Positions 36,000 through 45,577 of a DNA stretch of 64,000 bases are shown in pieces. The translations under genes and the position numbers were made by a program. This DNA is from Acidobacteriota bacterium (GTDB lineage Bacteria; Acidobacteriota; Terriglobia; Terriglobales; Acidobacteriaceae). The notes under the pieces were generated by a model. It had not been told where the DNA came from. It saw only the letters and a list, made by a program, of their open reading frames with translations, and did not search any database. Location: the NCBI GenBank assembly GCA_021792795.1, contig JAJYUB010000001.1, positions 141,315-205,314 on the forward strand. Reading direction: 5' to 3'. The stretch's first letter is position 1. Every line of letters begins with the position of its first letter.

Positions 36000-37712
36000 A
36001 TGGAAATTCGTTATTCGCTTCCCGCAAAGCTTGAACAGGATTTTTCAGCCGCCGTTGCAGACTGGCAGAACGGAAAGATCGATCGCCTGTGGGCACGCGA
36101 CGCTTCCTTGTGGACCCATCAGGATGAGTCGAAATGGCTCGGCTGGCTCGACATTGTCGAGCGCCAGCAGAAAGAGCTGGAGAAGTTTCGCGCGCTTGCC
36201 CAGGACATCCAGACCGCCGGCTTTCAATATGCGCTGCTGCTCGGCATGGGCGGCTCCAGCTTGTGTCCAGAGGTGCTGGCGGAGACATTTGGCCGGCAAC
36301 CAGGATTCCCGCGGCTTTCGATTGTCGATTCCACCGATCCCGCCCAGGTGCGCGCCGCCGAGCAAAGTGTCGACCTGAAAAAGACAATCATCATCGTGTC
36401 CAGCAAGTCCGGTTCCACGCTGGAACCGAACATCCTGAAGCAATATTTCATGTCGCGCATGAAAGATGCCGTCGGCGCGGAAGCAGGGAAGCACTTCATC
36501 GCGGTGACCGATCCCGGCTCGCACATGGAGCAGGTGGCCAAGGCAGACGGATTCCGCCACATTTTCTACGGCGATCCGCAGATTGGCGGGCGGTATTCCG
36601 CACTGTCGAACTTCGGCATCGTTCCCGCCGCCGTCATGGGCCTGGATGTGGAGAAATTGCTGGCCAAGGCGAAGACCGCCGTCGACGCATGCCATGCGTC
36701 CAACATCAAGAAAAATCCCGGCGTGCAATTGGGTCTGGTTCTCGGGGTCGCGGCGAATGCCGGGCACGACAAGATCACCTTCTTTACTTCGCCCAGCGTC
36801 TACGACATGGGGGCATGGTTTGAGCAGTTGATTGCGGAATCGACGGGCAAACAAGGCAAGGGAATCACTCCCGTCGATCTGGAAGAAATTGCCGACCCCG
36901 ATGAGTATGGCGAGGACAGAATTTTTGCGTATGTGCGACTGGAAGGCGCGGACAACGCCCACCTGGATGCCGCCGTCGAAAAACTGGAGAAGGCCGGCCA
37001 GCCGGTGGTGCGTCTGGCGATGCGCGATGTCTACGATGCCGCCGAACAGTTTTTCACCTGGGAAATTGCGACGGCCGTGGCCGGGTCGGTCATCGGCATC
37101 GACGCCTTCAATCAACCGGATGTCGAGGCCGCGAAGATTGAAGCGCGCCGCCTGACCGACGAATATGAAAAGACCGGAAAGCTCCCGGAGCAGACGCCGA
37201 TCTTTGACGATGGAAAAGTGAAGCTGTTCGCCGACCCAAGTTACGCCGCGGTCCTCCATGGCGGACAGGACATAGGTCAGTCGGATTTACCTGGGTATTT
37301 GCGCGCCCATCTGGCCCAATTGAAGCCCGGAGATTATTTCGCCGCGCTCGGCTTCATCCAGCGAGATCGCGAGCACGAAAAGACCCTGCAACAACTGCGC
37401 CACAAAGTCCGCGACAGCAAGAAAGTCGCCACCTGTCTCGGCTTTGGCCCGCGCTTTCTGCACTCCACCGGACAGGATTACAAAGGCGGCCCGAACACCG
37501 GTGTGTTTCTCCAGGTCACCGCCGACCACGCGCAGGACCTTGCCATTCCGGACCGGAAATATACCTTTGGCGTGGTCATCGATGCCCAGGCCGCTGGAGA
37601 CTTGAGCGTCTTGCAGCAGCGGGGACGCCGCGCCTTGCGCGCTCATCTCGGCAAGGATGTGGCAGCGGGGCTGCAGTATCTTTCCGATGCCGTGCGGAAG
37701 GCGCTCGGCTAG
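36000..37712 (+). CDS. pgi: Glucose-6-phosphate isomerase (long form, transaldolase-fusion type without the fusion)
   Basis: About 570 residues, converting glucose-6-phosphate to fructose-6-phosphate. LLGMGGSSLCPEVLAETF and IVSSKSGSTLEPNIL are the sugar-phosphate-binding SIS loops, ITFFTSPSVYDMGAWFEQLI and GKGITPVDLE follow, and the C-terminal YKGGPNTGVFLQVT is typical of the isomerase half of bifunctional transaldolase/phosphoglucose isomerase proteins. Here no transaldolase domain precedes it. Three starts are open: 35937, 35982 and 36000; I chose 36000, which puts an AGAGAAG nine bases upstream. Confidence 0.87.
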   Translation: MEIRYSLPAKLEQDFSAAVADWQNGKIDRLWARDASLWTHQDESKWLGWLDIVERQQKELEKFRALAQDIQTAGFQYALLLGMGGSSLCPEVLAETFGRQPGFPRLSIVDSTDPAQVRAAEQSVDLKKTIIIVSSKSGSTLEPNILKQYFMSRMKDAVGAEAGKHFIAVTDPGSHMEQVAKADGFRHIFYGDPQIGGRYSALSNFGIVPAAVMGLDVEKLLAKAKTAVDACHASNIKKNPGVQLGLVLGVAANAGHDKITFFTSPSVYDMGAWFEQLIAESTGKQGKGITPVDLEEIADPDEYGEDRIFAYVRLEGADNAHLDAAVEKLEKAGQPVVRLAMRDVYDAAEQFFTWEIATAVAGSVIGIDAFNQPDVEAAKIEARRLTDEYEKTGKLPEQTPIFDDGKVKLFADPSYAAVLHGGQDIGQSDLPGYLRAHLAQLKPGDYFAALGFIQRDREHEKTLQQLRHKVRDSKKVATCLGFGPRFLHSTGQDYKGGPNTGVFLQVTADHAQDLAIPDRKYTFGVVIDAQAAGDLSVLQQRGRRALRAHLGKDVAAGLQYLSDAVRKALG

Positions 37713-37888
37713 GCCTGAAGCATGGCGAGAGAAGAAATTCGCTCGCCATTCGTAACAGAACATTCAACGTCAATTTTTCGAAACTTCAAGAGAAAAAAAT
37801 ATCGGACGGGTAGGTTTGAGGCGTCGCGCAAGCAGCCAATTTCCGGTTGCGAACGCGACTCCATCTCTCCTCAAAAGGACCCGCCCTC

Positions 37889-39919
37889 ATGCAACGAAAC
37901 AGGTTCAATTCCCACAGTTGGCCCCTGAAATGCAGCGCAGTGTTTCTGGCTGGACTGCAAATGTTCGCGAGCTGCTCCATCGCCGCCTACGCGCAAGATA
38001 ACGACCATCGGCCCAGCAACCGTACCCGCACGCCGATCAAGCACGTCATCGTCATCATCGGCGAAAACCGCAGCTTCGATCACGTCTTCGCCACTTATAA
38101 GCCCAAACGCGGCGAGAGTGTGGACAATCTGCTGTCGAAAGGCATCGTCAACGCGGACGGCACTCCAGGGCCGAATTACTCCATAGCAAGTCAATACACG
38201 GCCGTGGATTCAAATGGCGACGGATACGAACAAAGCCCGATGAACAAGGCAATTTATCCATTGCTGCCGGTGCCATTGGCCGGTGGACCCACGAAGCCTT
38301 ACATTTCGACCATTGCGGAAGCCCAAGCTCTCGAAAATGGCCTGCCCGATTCCTATTACGAATATCTGACCACGGGCGGCACAGGTTTGAAGGGCGGCAC
38401 GCCAGATACCCGCGTTCTGAACTATAACGACCTGCCTCCGGGGCCATTCCAACTGACTCCGGGCGTTCCCTACGATGCCTATGCGGCCAGCCCGGTGCAT
38501 CGCTTTTACCAGATGCGGCAGCAGACCGACTGCAACACGGACTACGCAACGCAGTGGGACCCGAGCGGATGCAAGTCCGACCTGTTCCCATGGGTGGAAA
38601 TCAACGTCGGCTCGAACGAGAACGGCAAGCCGCAGCCCAAGTCTTTCACGGAAGCAACGACTGGCGAAGGCCCGGCGTCGATGGGCTTTTACAACGTGCA
38701 GCAGGGCGATGCTCCATACCTCACCTACCTGGCCAACAACTACGCGATGAGCGACAACTATCACCAGGGCGTAATGGGCGGAACGGGCCCGAACCACATC
38801 ATGCTGGGTACGGGAGACATGATCTGGTACAGCGATGGGCACGGCCAGCCTCAGCGACCGCCAGAGAACCAGATGGTTGCAGCCGGAACGCCGAACGCGG
38901 GCGTTGTGAATGAAATCGAAAACCCCAATGCCCAGCCGGGAACCAACGATTGGTGGATACAAGACGGCTACGGCGGCGGCTCGTATGGTTCTGCATCTTA
39001 CGGCGGCGGCAGTTACAGCAACTGCTCCGACTCCGACGCTCCAGGCGTCGGCTCCGTGTTGGATTACCTGAGTTCGCTTCCGTATAAAGTGAATCCAATG
39101 TGCGACCCAGGCCACTTCTATCTGCTGAACAACTACAACCCCGGCTACTACGGCAATGGCGTCGTTGCCTCCACCGACACCAGCGCGGGCAACACAGTGT
39201 TCACCGTCCCTCCTTCGACCGTCCGCAATATCGGCGATGCGCTGCTGGAAAAGAACATTTCCTGGAAGTACTATGGCGACCAGTGGAACGAGTACAAGGC
39301 GAATCCAGACGGGAACTATGTGGATCCGACGGACGAATACTGCAATATTTGCAACTTCTTCCAGTACTCCACCTCGATCATGACCAACCCAGCCGTGGTC
39401 AGCGCGCACCTGCAAGACACTGTGGACCTGTATAACGACATCCAGAACGGCACCCTGCCGGCCGTTTCCTTCGTCAAGCCGAGCGGCTACGTCGATGGCC
39501 ACCCGGCGTCATCCAAGCTGGACCTGTTTGAAGGTTTCGTGAAGAAGATTGTGGACGGAGTGCAGGCGAATCCAGAACTCTGGAAGAGCACTGCCATCTT
39601 CATCACAGTGGATGAGGGCGGCGGCTATTACGACTCCGGCTACATTCAGGCGCTGGATTATTTTGGGGATGGGACGCGTATTCCGATGATCGTCGTCTCT
39701 CGCTTTACCAAGCCGGGGCATATCTCCCACCAGTACAACGACCATGTTTCCATTCTCAAGTTCATTGAAGCGAACTGGGGTCTGGATCCGCTTACCAAGC
39801 GTAGCCGCGATAACTTTCCCAATCCTCGCCAGAACGGCGTCAATCCTTATGTTCCCACCAACAGTCCGGCCATCGGAGACCTGATGGATTTGTTCAGCTT
39901 CAACGACCGGGGCAAGTGA
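37889..39919 (+). CDS. Secreted phosphoesterase (acid phosphatase / phospholipase C family)
   Basis: About 676 residues, exported by a signal peptide (LAGLQMFASCSIAAYAQ). HVIVIIGENRSFDHVFATYK is the family's N-terminal metal/nucleophile motif, SDNYHQGVMGGTGPNHIML the mid-domain motif, and FITVDEGGGYYDSG plus QYNDHVSILKFIEANWG the C-terminal metal site. These match the phosphoesterase (PF04185) group that includes acid phosphatase AcpA and phospholipase C. A Gly/Ser/Tyr-rich insert (GGGSYGSASYGGGSYSN) lies at about 370-390. Hydrolyses phosphate esters in the periplasm or outside the cell. Probably terminated by the hairpin at 39945-39972. Confidence 0.85.
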   Translation: MQRNRFNSHSWPLKCSAVFLAGLQMFASCSIAAYAQDNDHRPSNRTRTPIKHVIVIIGENRSFDHVFATYKPKRGESVDNLLSKGIVNADGTPGPNYSIASQYTAVDSNGDGYEQSPMNKAIYPLLPVPLAGGPTKPYISTIAEAQALENGLPDSYYEYLTTGGTGLKGGTPDTRVLNYNDLPPGPFQLTPGVPYDAYAASPVHRFYQMRQQTDCNTDYATQWDPSGCKSDLFPWVEINVGSNENGKPQPKSFTEATTGEGPASMGFYNVQQGDAPYLTYLANNYAMSDNYHQGVMGGTGPNHIMLGTGDMIWYSDGHGQPQRPPENQMVAAGTPNAGVVNEIENPNAQPGTNDWWIQDGYGGGSYGSASYGGGSYSNCSDSDAPGVGSVLDYLSSLPYKVNPMCDPGHFYLLNNYNPGYYGNGVVASTDTSAGNTVFTVPPSTVRNIGDALLEKNISWKYYGDQWNEYKANPDGNYVDPTDEYCNICNFFQYSTSIMTNPAVVSAHLQDTVDLYNDIQNGTLPAVSFVKPSGYVDGHPASSKLDLFEGFVKKIVDGVQANPELWKSTAIFITVDEGGGYYDSGYIQALDYFGDGTRIPMIVVSRFTKPGHISHQYNDHVSILKFIEANWGLDPLTKRSRDNFPNPRQNGVNPYVPTNSPAIGDLMDLFSFNDRGK

Positions 39920-39944
39920 GTCGTAAATTTATCGATTGCCGGCA

Positions 39945-39972
39945 GCCGGCGAGGAACACCTTCCTCGCCGGC
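39945..39972 (+). terminator. Strong 12-bp hairpin after the phosphoesterase gene
   Basis: GCCGGCGAGGAA (39945-39956), loop CACC, TTCCTCGCCGGC (39961-39972), a perfect 12-bp stem 25 bases after the stop codon. No T-run follows, so termination is plausible but not proven by sequence. Confidence 0.6.
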
Positions 39973-40026
39973 GGAACGATTGTAGGCTGATAGTCGGCAT
40001 CGGACATCGTTTTTTCCGCTTGCACG

Positions 40027-40032
40027 TATAAT
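40027..40032 (+). promoter_or_regulatory. Consensus TATAAT -10 box
   Basis: TATAAT lies 21 bases before the TTG start of the small membrane protein gene at 40054. The -35 region is weak. It probably drives that gene and the outer-membrane transporter behind it. Confidence 0.45.
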
Positions 40033-40053
40033 TGGGAAGGGAATACAGCCTGT

Positions 40054-40470
40054 TTGGAACTCCTCCTCAATCTCGTTTGGTTGTTGCTGTCGCTGGCCCT
40101 GCTAGTAGGCGCATGGAGCAGTTGGTGTTGTGTTCAGGGCCCTCCTGGCCGGTCCGAGAGACGCCGTCGCTATTTAACGGTGTTTGTTTTGTCGTTTCTG
40201 CTTCTCCCTGTCATTTCCATGACAGACGATCTCCATGCCATGACCACCATGGCGGAGAGTGAACGTACCGATTTAAAAGTCGCCGCCGTCCAATCCCAGC
40301 ACCTGCAAGACCTGACGCAGATTCACCCCGCGTTCTCCGCAGGCCCCGACTATCTTGAGGTTCGTTGTATTTGCATTGGGCTAATCGGCCCCTTCCGCCT
40401 TCTGCCCGACGTGGCAGCCCCGCCTATTGCCCTTCAGTCGGACCGCGCCCCTCCAGTAATCGCCTCGTAA
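40054..40470 (+). CDS. Small membrane-anchored protein of unknown function
   Basis: A 138-residue frame that starts with TTG. The N-terminal segments MELLLNLVWLLLSLALLVGA and YLTVFVLSFLLLPVISMTDD are hydrophobic; the second ends in a D-rich turn. The remaining 70 residues are low-complexity and Ala/Pro-rich. The N-terminal MELLLNLVWL pattern is common in acidobacterial membrane proteins placed before outer-membrane proteins, as here. Function unknown; the C-terminal part may not be under selection. Confidence 0.6.
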   Translation: MELLLNLVWLLLSLALLVGAWSSWCCVQGPPGRSERRRRYLTVFVLSFLLLPVISMTDDLHAMTTMAESERTDLKVAAVQSQHLQDLTQIHPAFSAGPDYLEVRCICIGLIGPFRLLPDVAAPPIALQSDRAPPVIAS

Positions 40471-40632
40471 TACCACCTTCCAATACGTCGCTGCGCAATC
40501 TTTGCCTGATGGTTTCTGTGCATATCGAAGGCCATGAAGCCGTCCCTCTGCTTATGCGGGAGAGGGCCCCACGGATATTTTTCGCAACGGCAACTTTTAG
40601 CGAAGGCTTCCAAAGCGATTTGGAGAATTGAA

Positions 40633-41637
40633 ATGAATTTTTTGGGTAGAGTGCATGCCTCAGTGGTGGCTTTTTTATTGATAGGGGCGTTGACGGTATT
40701 TTCCGCTCATGGGCACGCGCAAAAGAGTTGGGGGCCGTTGACGAGTGGGCCGTTCTATACGGGAACGGCGGATGCGAATCCTCCGCAGTCCGGCTATGTT
40801 GAGCCGTTCTTCTTCGATTCGGTGTCCTCCTCCCTGGGGCAATCTCAAATTTCCATGCCGCAGAGGGTCAGCTACGGCATCGTCAACAATCTGGAAATAG
40901 ACTTCTATGTTCCCATCGATTACAACCGCGTGGGGCCTCCCAGCACTTCAAATGGCCAGACCGTCACTGCATCCGGAATGGGCAACCTGCACTTTGAGCT
41001 GAAAAAACAGTTCATGAAGGATGGAAACGATTTTCGCTTTTGGGCGCGGCCCTCCTTGGCCCTTACCTATATCCAGTTCATCCCGACGGGAAAATACAAG
41101 AACCTCAATCCGGCGTTGTATGGGGCGGACCAAAATGGCAGTGGGACTTATAACGAGGGACTGAATCTGCTGGCACGCAAGCGATTCAAGCCATTTGAAG
41201 GATATTTTCAGTTTGGAGATCTTGTTGAAAACCCCAACCATGTAGGCAGTGGATATACCTATAACAATGGCTTCACGACCGTCCCGAATGGCGAACAATT
41301 GCGCGTGGTGAATGGAAATCTTCTGTACTACGCTGGCGCCTTTGAAGACGTTCTGAACAGCAAGCATGGACTGGGCTATCTCATCGAATACAACGGCGAG
41401 TCGCAGAGCAAAACCAATCTGCTGTTCGGTCATGCGAATGCTCCAAGCTGGACGTTCTTGCATATATCTCCTGAAGCCGAGTACACATGGCCGAACAATA
41501 AGAGTTTCGCGATCACCTGGGGCGGAGGGATCACTCTGTCGGCAGCGGAATCCGGCTACATCCGCTCTAAAACGCCCATGTTCACCGTCTCCTTCTACCG
41601 CAACGGAAAGCACGGCTATCGCGGAGAAGGCGATTGA
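40633..41637 (+). CDS. Outer-membrane transporter-like beta-barrel protein
   Basis: A 334-residue exported barrel. Signal peptide up to AHGHAQK, then strands such as YGIVNNLEIDFYVPIDYNR, NLHFELKKQFMKDGNDFRF and YTWPNNKSFAITWGGGITLS. It resembles the MetA-pathway/phenol-transport-like outer-membrane group (PF13557), which is widespread and poorly defined. Its last 22 bases overlap the 3' end of the convergent uracil-DNA glycosylase gene. Confidence 0.75.
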   Translation: MNFLGRVHASVVAFLLIGALTVFSAHGHAQKSWGPLTSGPFYTGTADANPPQSGYVEPFFFDSVSSSLGQSQISMPQRVSYGIVNNLEIDFYVPIDYNRVGPPSTSNGQTVTASGMGNLHFELKKQFMKDGNDFRFWARPSLALTYIQFIPTGKYKNLNPALYGADQNGSGTYNEGLNLLARKRFKPFEGYFQFGDLVENPNHVGSGYTYNNGFTTVPNGEQLRVVNGNLLYYAGAFEDVLNSKHGLGYLIEYNGESQSKTNLLFGHANAPSWTFLHISPEAEYTWPNNKSFAITWGGGITLSAAESGYIRSKTPMFTVSFYRNGKHGYRGEGD

Positions 41638-42479
41638 TGGCTGAGTGCCGATTCATGAGGGGAATTTTCTGCAAGTCCCGCGAGCGCTCGCGCGCGCAAA
41701 AATACTTCCCGCAACATCTCGCGCGTCAGCAGGCCGGTGTTCGTATTCTGCAGCGATGGATGGTACGTCGCCAGAATATGTTGGCCGTCAGGAAGCGAAT
41801 ACTCTGCGCCGTGGCGGAAGACCAATCCTTTGCGGCTAGAGATTTTTCCCGTTCGTAGCAGGTGCGCAACGTATCCGTCGAACGCGATCTTTCCCAGGCA
41901 TACGACGACGCGCAGATTTTCCAGGATCGCGATTTCCTCATCGACAAATGCGGCGCAGTTTTTGATCTCCGTCGGAAGAGGCTTGTTGCCCGGCGGCGCG
42001 CAGCGAACCACAGAAGTGATGCGTAGGTCGTCCAGCCGCATTCCGTCTTCGCGCGATTGAGCGTTCGGCTGCGATGCAAATCCTGTCTCATGCAACACCG
42101 GGTACAGGAAATTTCCGGATCCATCCCCGGTAAACGGACGGCCGGTGCGGTTGGAGCCATGCGCGCCTGGAGCGAGCCCCAGTGCCAGTACGCGCGCCTT
42201 GGGGTCGCCAAAGGAGGGAACCGGTCTGCCCCAATACGTCTGGTCCGCATACGCGCGACGCCGCGCCCGTGCAATTTCCACGCAATAGGTGCGCAGGCGC
42301 GGGCAAAGTTCGCAGACCTCGATGCGCTGGGCAAGCTCTGCAAATTGCACCGTCGCTTGCTGCCTTCCTGGCGCGTGTTCGCCGCGAGCAAGATTTCTGT
42401 CGATGGCTTGCGCCTTTAAGGTGCGTTTGCGAGTCACAAGAAAAATTGTACGGGCTGCATTCCTGAGTAGGCCCGGCAT
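41616..42479 (-). CDS. Family 5 uracil-DNA glycosylase (UdgB)
   Basis: A 287-residue Fe-S uracil-DNA glycosylase that removes uracil (and some other deaminated bases) from DNA. GLAPGAHGSNRTGRPFTGDG is the family-5 motif 1, and HPSLQNTNTG the family-5 motif. ELCPRLR with the preceding Cys and the later VVRCAPPGNKP...NC supply the four 4Fe-4S cysteines. The start is uncertain: ATG 42479 has no good ribosome site. Its 3' end overlaps the convergent barrel gene by 22 bp. Confidence 0.9.
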   Translation of the reverse strand: MPGLLRNAARTIFLVTRKRTLKAQAIDRNLARGEHAPGRQQATVQFAELAQRIEVCELCPRLRTYCVEIARARRRAYADQTYWGRPVPSFGDPKARVLALGLAPGAHGSNRTGRPFTGDGSGNFLYPVLHETGFASQPNAQSREDGMRLDDLRITSVVRCAPPGNKPLPTEIKNCAAFVDEEIAILENLRVVVCLGKIAFDGYVAHLLRTGKISSRKGLVFRHGAEYSLPDGQHILATYHPSLQNTNTGLLTREMLREVFLRARALAGLAENSPHESALSHQSPSPR

Positions 42480-42650
42480 TGAGGTATGGATTCAATCTTT
42501 GAATTTGTTTTGTTGACGGGGGAGACTCCTCGTGTCGGTGCGCGGAACTTCCAATCGCCAAGAGGTAAACTATGCGTATTGCACGCGGATCTGCGGTGAT
42601 ATTCGCGCGGAACGAAAGAGGTTGAAAGGTTGCAACAGATCGATGCTCGA

Positions 42651-43907
42651 ATGAATGTGCTCAAAAGGACGGTGCTGGCCGGTCTGTTGCCGGTGGCCCT
42701 GATTGGTTGGAATCTTGGCTGTCAGTCGCGGCCCAGCGCGCCGCCGCCTACCCCCACCGCCACCGCGTCGGCGAATTTGCCCGATGTCGGCGGCCAGAAA
42801 GCCATCGAATTGCGCCGTCTGCAAAGCGGCGTGGGAGCGACGCCGGAGTTTCTAAGCGTGACTCTCCTGCCGGGGCGCGGCATGAACGTTTTCCAGATCA
42901 CCGCCTACCTTCCCGGAAGGGGCGAGGTCCCCTTGCTGGCATCGCCATCTCTTGAGGCCGCGACCAAGTTCCTGAACGGTGGCCCGGACGATCGACAAGG
43001 GGACAAGAGCTTCTCCATGGGCGGGGCACTCCTGTTTCCGTTTGCCAACCGCATCGTCGGTCCGGTGACGGTCGACAAGAAAACCGGCGAGCATATTGTG
43101 GCCGCCGTCTGGCATGGACGCAGCGTGCCGATCGTGGCCAATTGGCATGGCGCCGAGCCGGGCGCTCCCTGGTGTGCCATGCACGGGCAGATGCTGGCCG
43201 CCAAGGCTGACAATGTTTCCGTCAAGTCGGATTTCGACACCGCCGCCGCCATCGCAGACTACAACCTTCCCGCCAACGGTCACTGGTTCTCCGACAACGA
43301 AGTGCAAGTGACCATTGCTCTGGAGCGCGACACCGTCACCGCGACCATGACCGCAACCAACCGCGGAGATACATCGGAACCCGTCGGCATGGGGTGGCAC
43401 CCGTACTTTCAAATGCCCAGCGGAACCCGGGCCAATGCGCGACTGCATGTTCCGGCGACGATGCGAGCGGAAGTCAATAACGGCGCCGATGTTTTTCCCA
43501 CCGGGAAACTGGCGCCGGTGATGGGAACGGATTATGACTTCAATGCGCTGGAGGGCGCGCCGTTGCCCGACCATCTGGTGGATGACTCGTTTGTCGACTT
43601 GGAACGTAATGCCCAAGGCAACGTCGTGTCGGAGCTGCGGGACCTCGGCGCCAACTACGGTATGCGGGTCACGGCAATGTCACCCAATATTCGCGCGATC
43701 CAGGTGTATTCGCCGGTCGACAAGTCTTTTGTCGCGCTCGAACCTCAGTTCAACTACAACGATCCTTTTGGCAGCGAGTGGCACGGCGCCGATACCGGCA
43801 TGGTGACGCTGGCGCCGGGAGAATCTGCGACCTGGAAGGTGCAATTGCAGTTGTTCCAGCCTGCCAACGACATGGTGGGGCAAGCTCCCCATCCCAGCTT
43901 TCAATGA
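42651..43907 (+). CDS. Lipoprotein aldose 1-epimerase
   Basis: A 418-residue galactose mutarotase-fold enzyme that interconverts alpha and beta anomers of aldoses. MNVLKRTVLAGLLPVALIGW then NLGC forms a lipobox, so Cys24 would be lipid-modified and the enzyme anchored in the periplasm or outer membrane. The fold motifs are present: GMGWHPYFQMPSGTRA with the catalytic His, and VALEPQFNYNDPF with the catalytic Glu. A Pro/Ala/Thr-rich linker (residues 26-42) separates the anchor. Most mutarotases are cytoplasmic, so export here is notable. Confidence 0.86.
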   Translation: MNVLKRTVLAGLLPVALIGWNLGCQSRPSAPPPTPTATASANLPDVGGQKAIELRRLQSGVGATPEFLSVTLLPGRGMNVFQITAYLPGRGEVPLLASPSLEAATKFLNGGPDDRQGDKSFSMGGALLFPFANRIVGPVTVDKKTGEHIVAAVWHGRSVPIVANWHGAEPGAPWCAMHGQMLAAKADNVSVKSDFDTAAAIADYNLPANGHWFSDNEVQVTIALERDTVTATMTATNRGDTSEPVGMGWHPYFQMPSGTRANARLHVPATMRAEVNNGADVFPTGKLAPVMGTDYDFNALEGAPLPDHLVDDSFVDLERNAQGNVVSELRDLGANYGMRVTAMSPNIRAIQVYSPVDKSFVALEPQFNYNDPFGSEWHGADTGMVTLAPGESATWKVQLQLFQPANDMVGQAPHPSFQ

Positions 43908-44116
43908 GCGCGGATGAAGAATCGAAATCGCACTCCAAAGTAAGGTCGTTGAATCGTGACTTCCAGTTTGACCCACTGTTCGTAACCACCTACCATGGAG
44001 CGTAGAAGGGTCATTGTTTCGCTCCGCGCCAAGCGGTCCGTGGTTGCCGTCTGCCATGGTCCCTTTTTCGCCGGATCGGCAGATGACAAGCTCTTTTTCT
44101 GGAAGGCATACACCCC

Positions 44117-45577
44117 TTGAGTCCCACTGAATCGACCACCCCCCCACAGACCGGGGAAGACACCCAGCAGCCGATGGAAACCGGCGCGCCCGAAGCGCCC
44201 CACGCGACCGATCGGGACCAGAATTCCGCATCGGAAAATTCCGCCGCCCTCGCGCGCGACCCCGACCATGACCATCCACGCGAACACGGTCCGACATTGA
44301 ACCCGGAATGCACTCGCCAGGTAAACGTGGAAGTGCCTGCGGAGGAAGTGACCCGCGCCTTTGCCGCAGTGGTGAAGCGGTTTCGCCGCGCGGCCCGCAT
44401 CCCCGGCTTTCGCGCCGGCAAGGTTCCGGAATCCGTGGTCCGCAGAAAATTCGCCGACCAGATCCAGCAGGACGTTCTGGAACGAATTCTGCCGCCCCAG
44501 TTTCGCGCCGCCATCGAAAAGCAGGGCATTCAGCCGGTATCCCAGCCTCAGGTGACCAGCCTGCGCCTGGTCGATGGCGAACCGATGCAATTCCAAGCTG
44601 CGTTTGAGGTGCTCCCCGCCATCGACATCGCCGGATATGACCAGATCAAAGTCGATCGACCGGACGCTTCCCTTGAGGGTTCCGAATTCGAAGCGGAACT
44701 CGCGCGCATACGCGAATCGCACGCTATCATGGAGCCGGTCGAGGAAGATCGTCCGATTGTCGATGGAGACTTCGCCCAGATTCGATTCGCGGGATTGCTC
44801 CACGCCGAAGATGGCAGCGCCGAGGGTGACACCGCCAAGCCGATTGAAGGCGACGACGCTACGGTGGAGATCGGCGGTCCCAATACGGTCGAGGCCTTTA
44901 CCGCCGCATTGCGCGGTGCCAAGGTCGGACAGCAGATGCAATTTGAAGTCTCCTACCCGCAGGACTTCACCGAAAAGCGCCTCGCGGGAAAGACCGTTGC
45001 GTACGACGTGGAAGTGAAGGGAATTCGCAAAAAGGTCCTGCCGGAATTGGACGACGCCTTTGCCAAGCAGATGGGGGAGTACGAGACCATCGACCAATTC
45101 AAAGAGAAACTGCGCGAGCGCATGGCGAGCGACAAGCGCCGCCGGCTGGAATCCGCAGCGAAAGACAAACTGATCGGCTCGTTTGTTGAGCGCTTTCAGT
45201 TTCCGGTGCCGGAATCGTTGCTGCAACAACAGATCGATGCGCGCCTCGATCGCGGACTGCGCGCCCTGGCAGCCCAGGGAGTGACGACGGAACAGATGCG
45301 CAATCTGGATTTCACCCGGCTGCGCGCCGCCCAACGGGACTCTGCTTTGAATGAGCTGCGCGGTTCGTTGATTCTGGACCGCATTGCAGCCATTGAGAAC
45401 ATTGAAGTTGCCGAGGAAGAGATGGAAACGCAACTCCAGATGTTGGCGTATCAGGCACGGGAACCATTGGAGATACTGCGGAAGCGTTTGACTGGGGACG
45501 GTGGGCTGACTAGAATCCGAGAACAACTACGTAGAGAGAAAACAATGGATCGGCTCTTTGACAGGTTGGCCGCCTAA
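44117..45577 (+). CDS. tig: Trigger factor
   Basis: A 486-residue ribosome-associated chaperone with peptidyl-prolyl isomerase activity. Ribosome-binding domain (RAARIPGFRAGKVPESVVRR, with the family's GFRxGK), central FKBP-type domain (FAQIRFAGLLHAEDGSAEGD then VEAFTAALRGAKVGQQMQFE), and helical C-terminal domain ending FDRLAA. The start is TTG at 44117, which adds an unusual N-terminal extension of about 65 residues rich in Pro, Thr, Asp and His (DPDHDHPREHGPT) before the ribosome-binding domain. A later start within that extension cannot be excluded. First gene of tig-clpP-clpX. Confidence 0.93.
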   Translation: MSPTESTTPPQTGEDTQQPMETGAPEAPHATDRDQNSASENSAALARDPDHDHPREHGPTLNPECTRQVNVEVPAEEVTRAFAAVVKRFRRAARIPGFRAGKVPESVVRRKFADQIQQDVLERILPPQFRAAIEKQGIQPVSQPQVTSLRLVDGEPMQFQAAFEVLPAIDIAGYDQIKVDRPDASLEGSEFEAELARIRESHAIMEPVEEDRPIVDGDFAQIRFAGLLHAEDGSAEGDTAKPIEGDDATVEIGGPNTVEAFTAALRGAKVGQQMQFEVSYPQDFTEKRLAGKTVAYDVEVKGIRKKVLPELDDAFAKQMGEYETIDQFKEKLRERMASDKRRRLESAAKDKLIGSFVERFQFPVPESLLQQQIDARLDRGLRALAAQGVTTEQMRNLDFTRLRAAQRDSALNELRGSLILDRIAAIENIEVAEEEMETQLQMLAYQAREPLEILRKRLTGDGGLTRIREQLRREKTMDRLFDRLAA

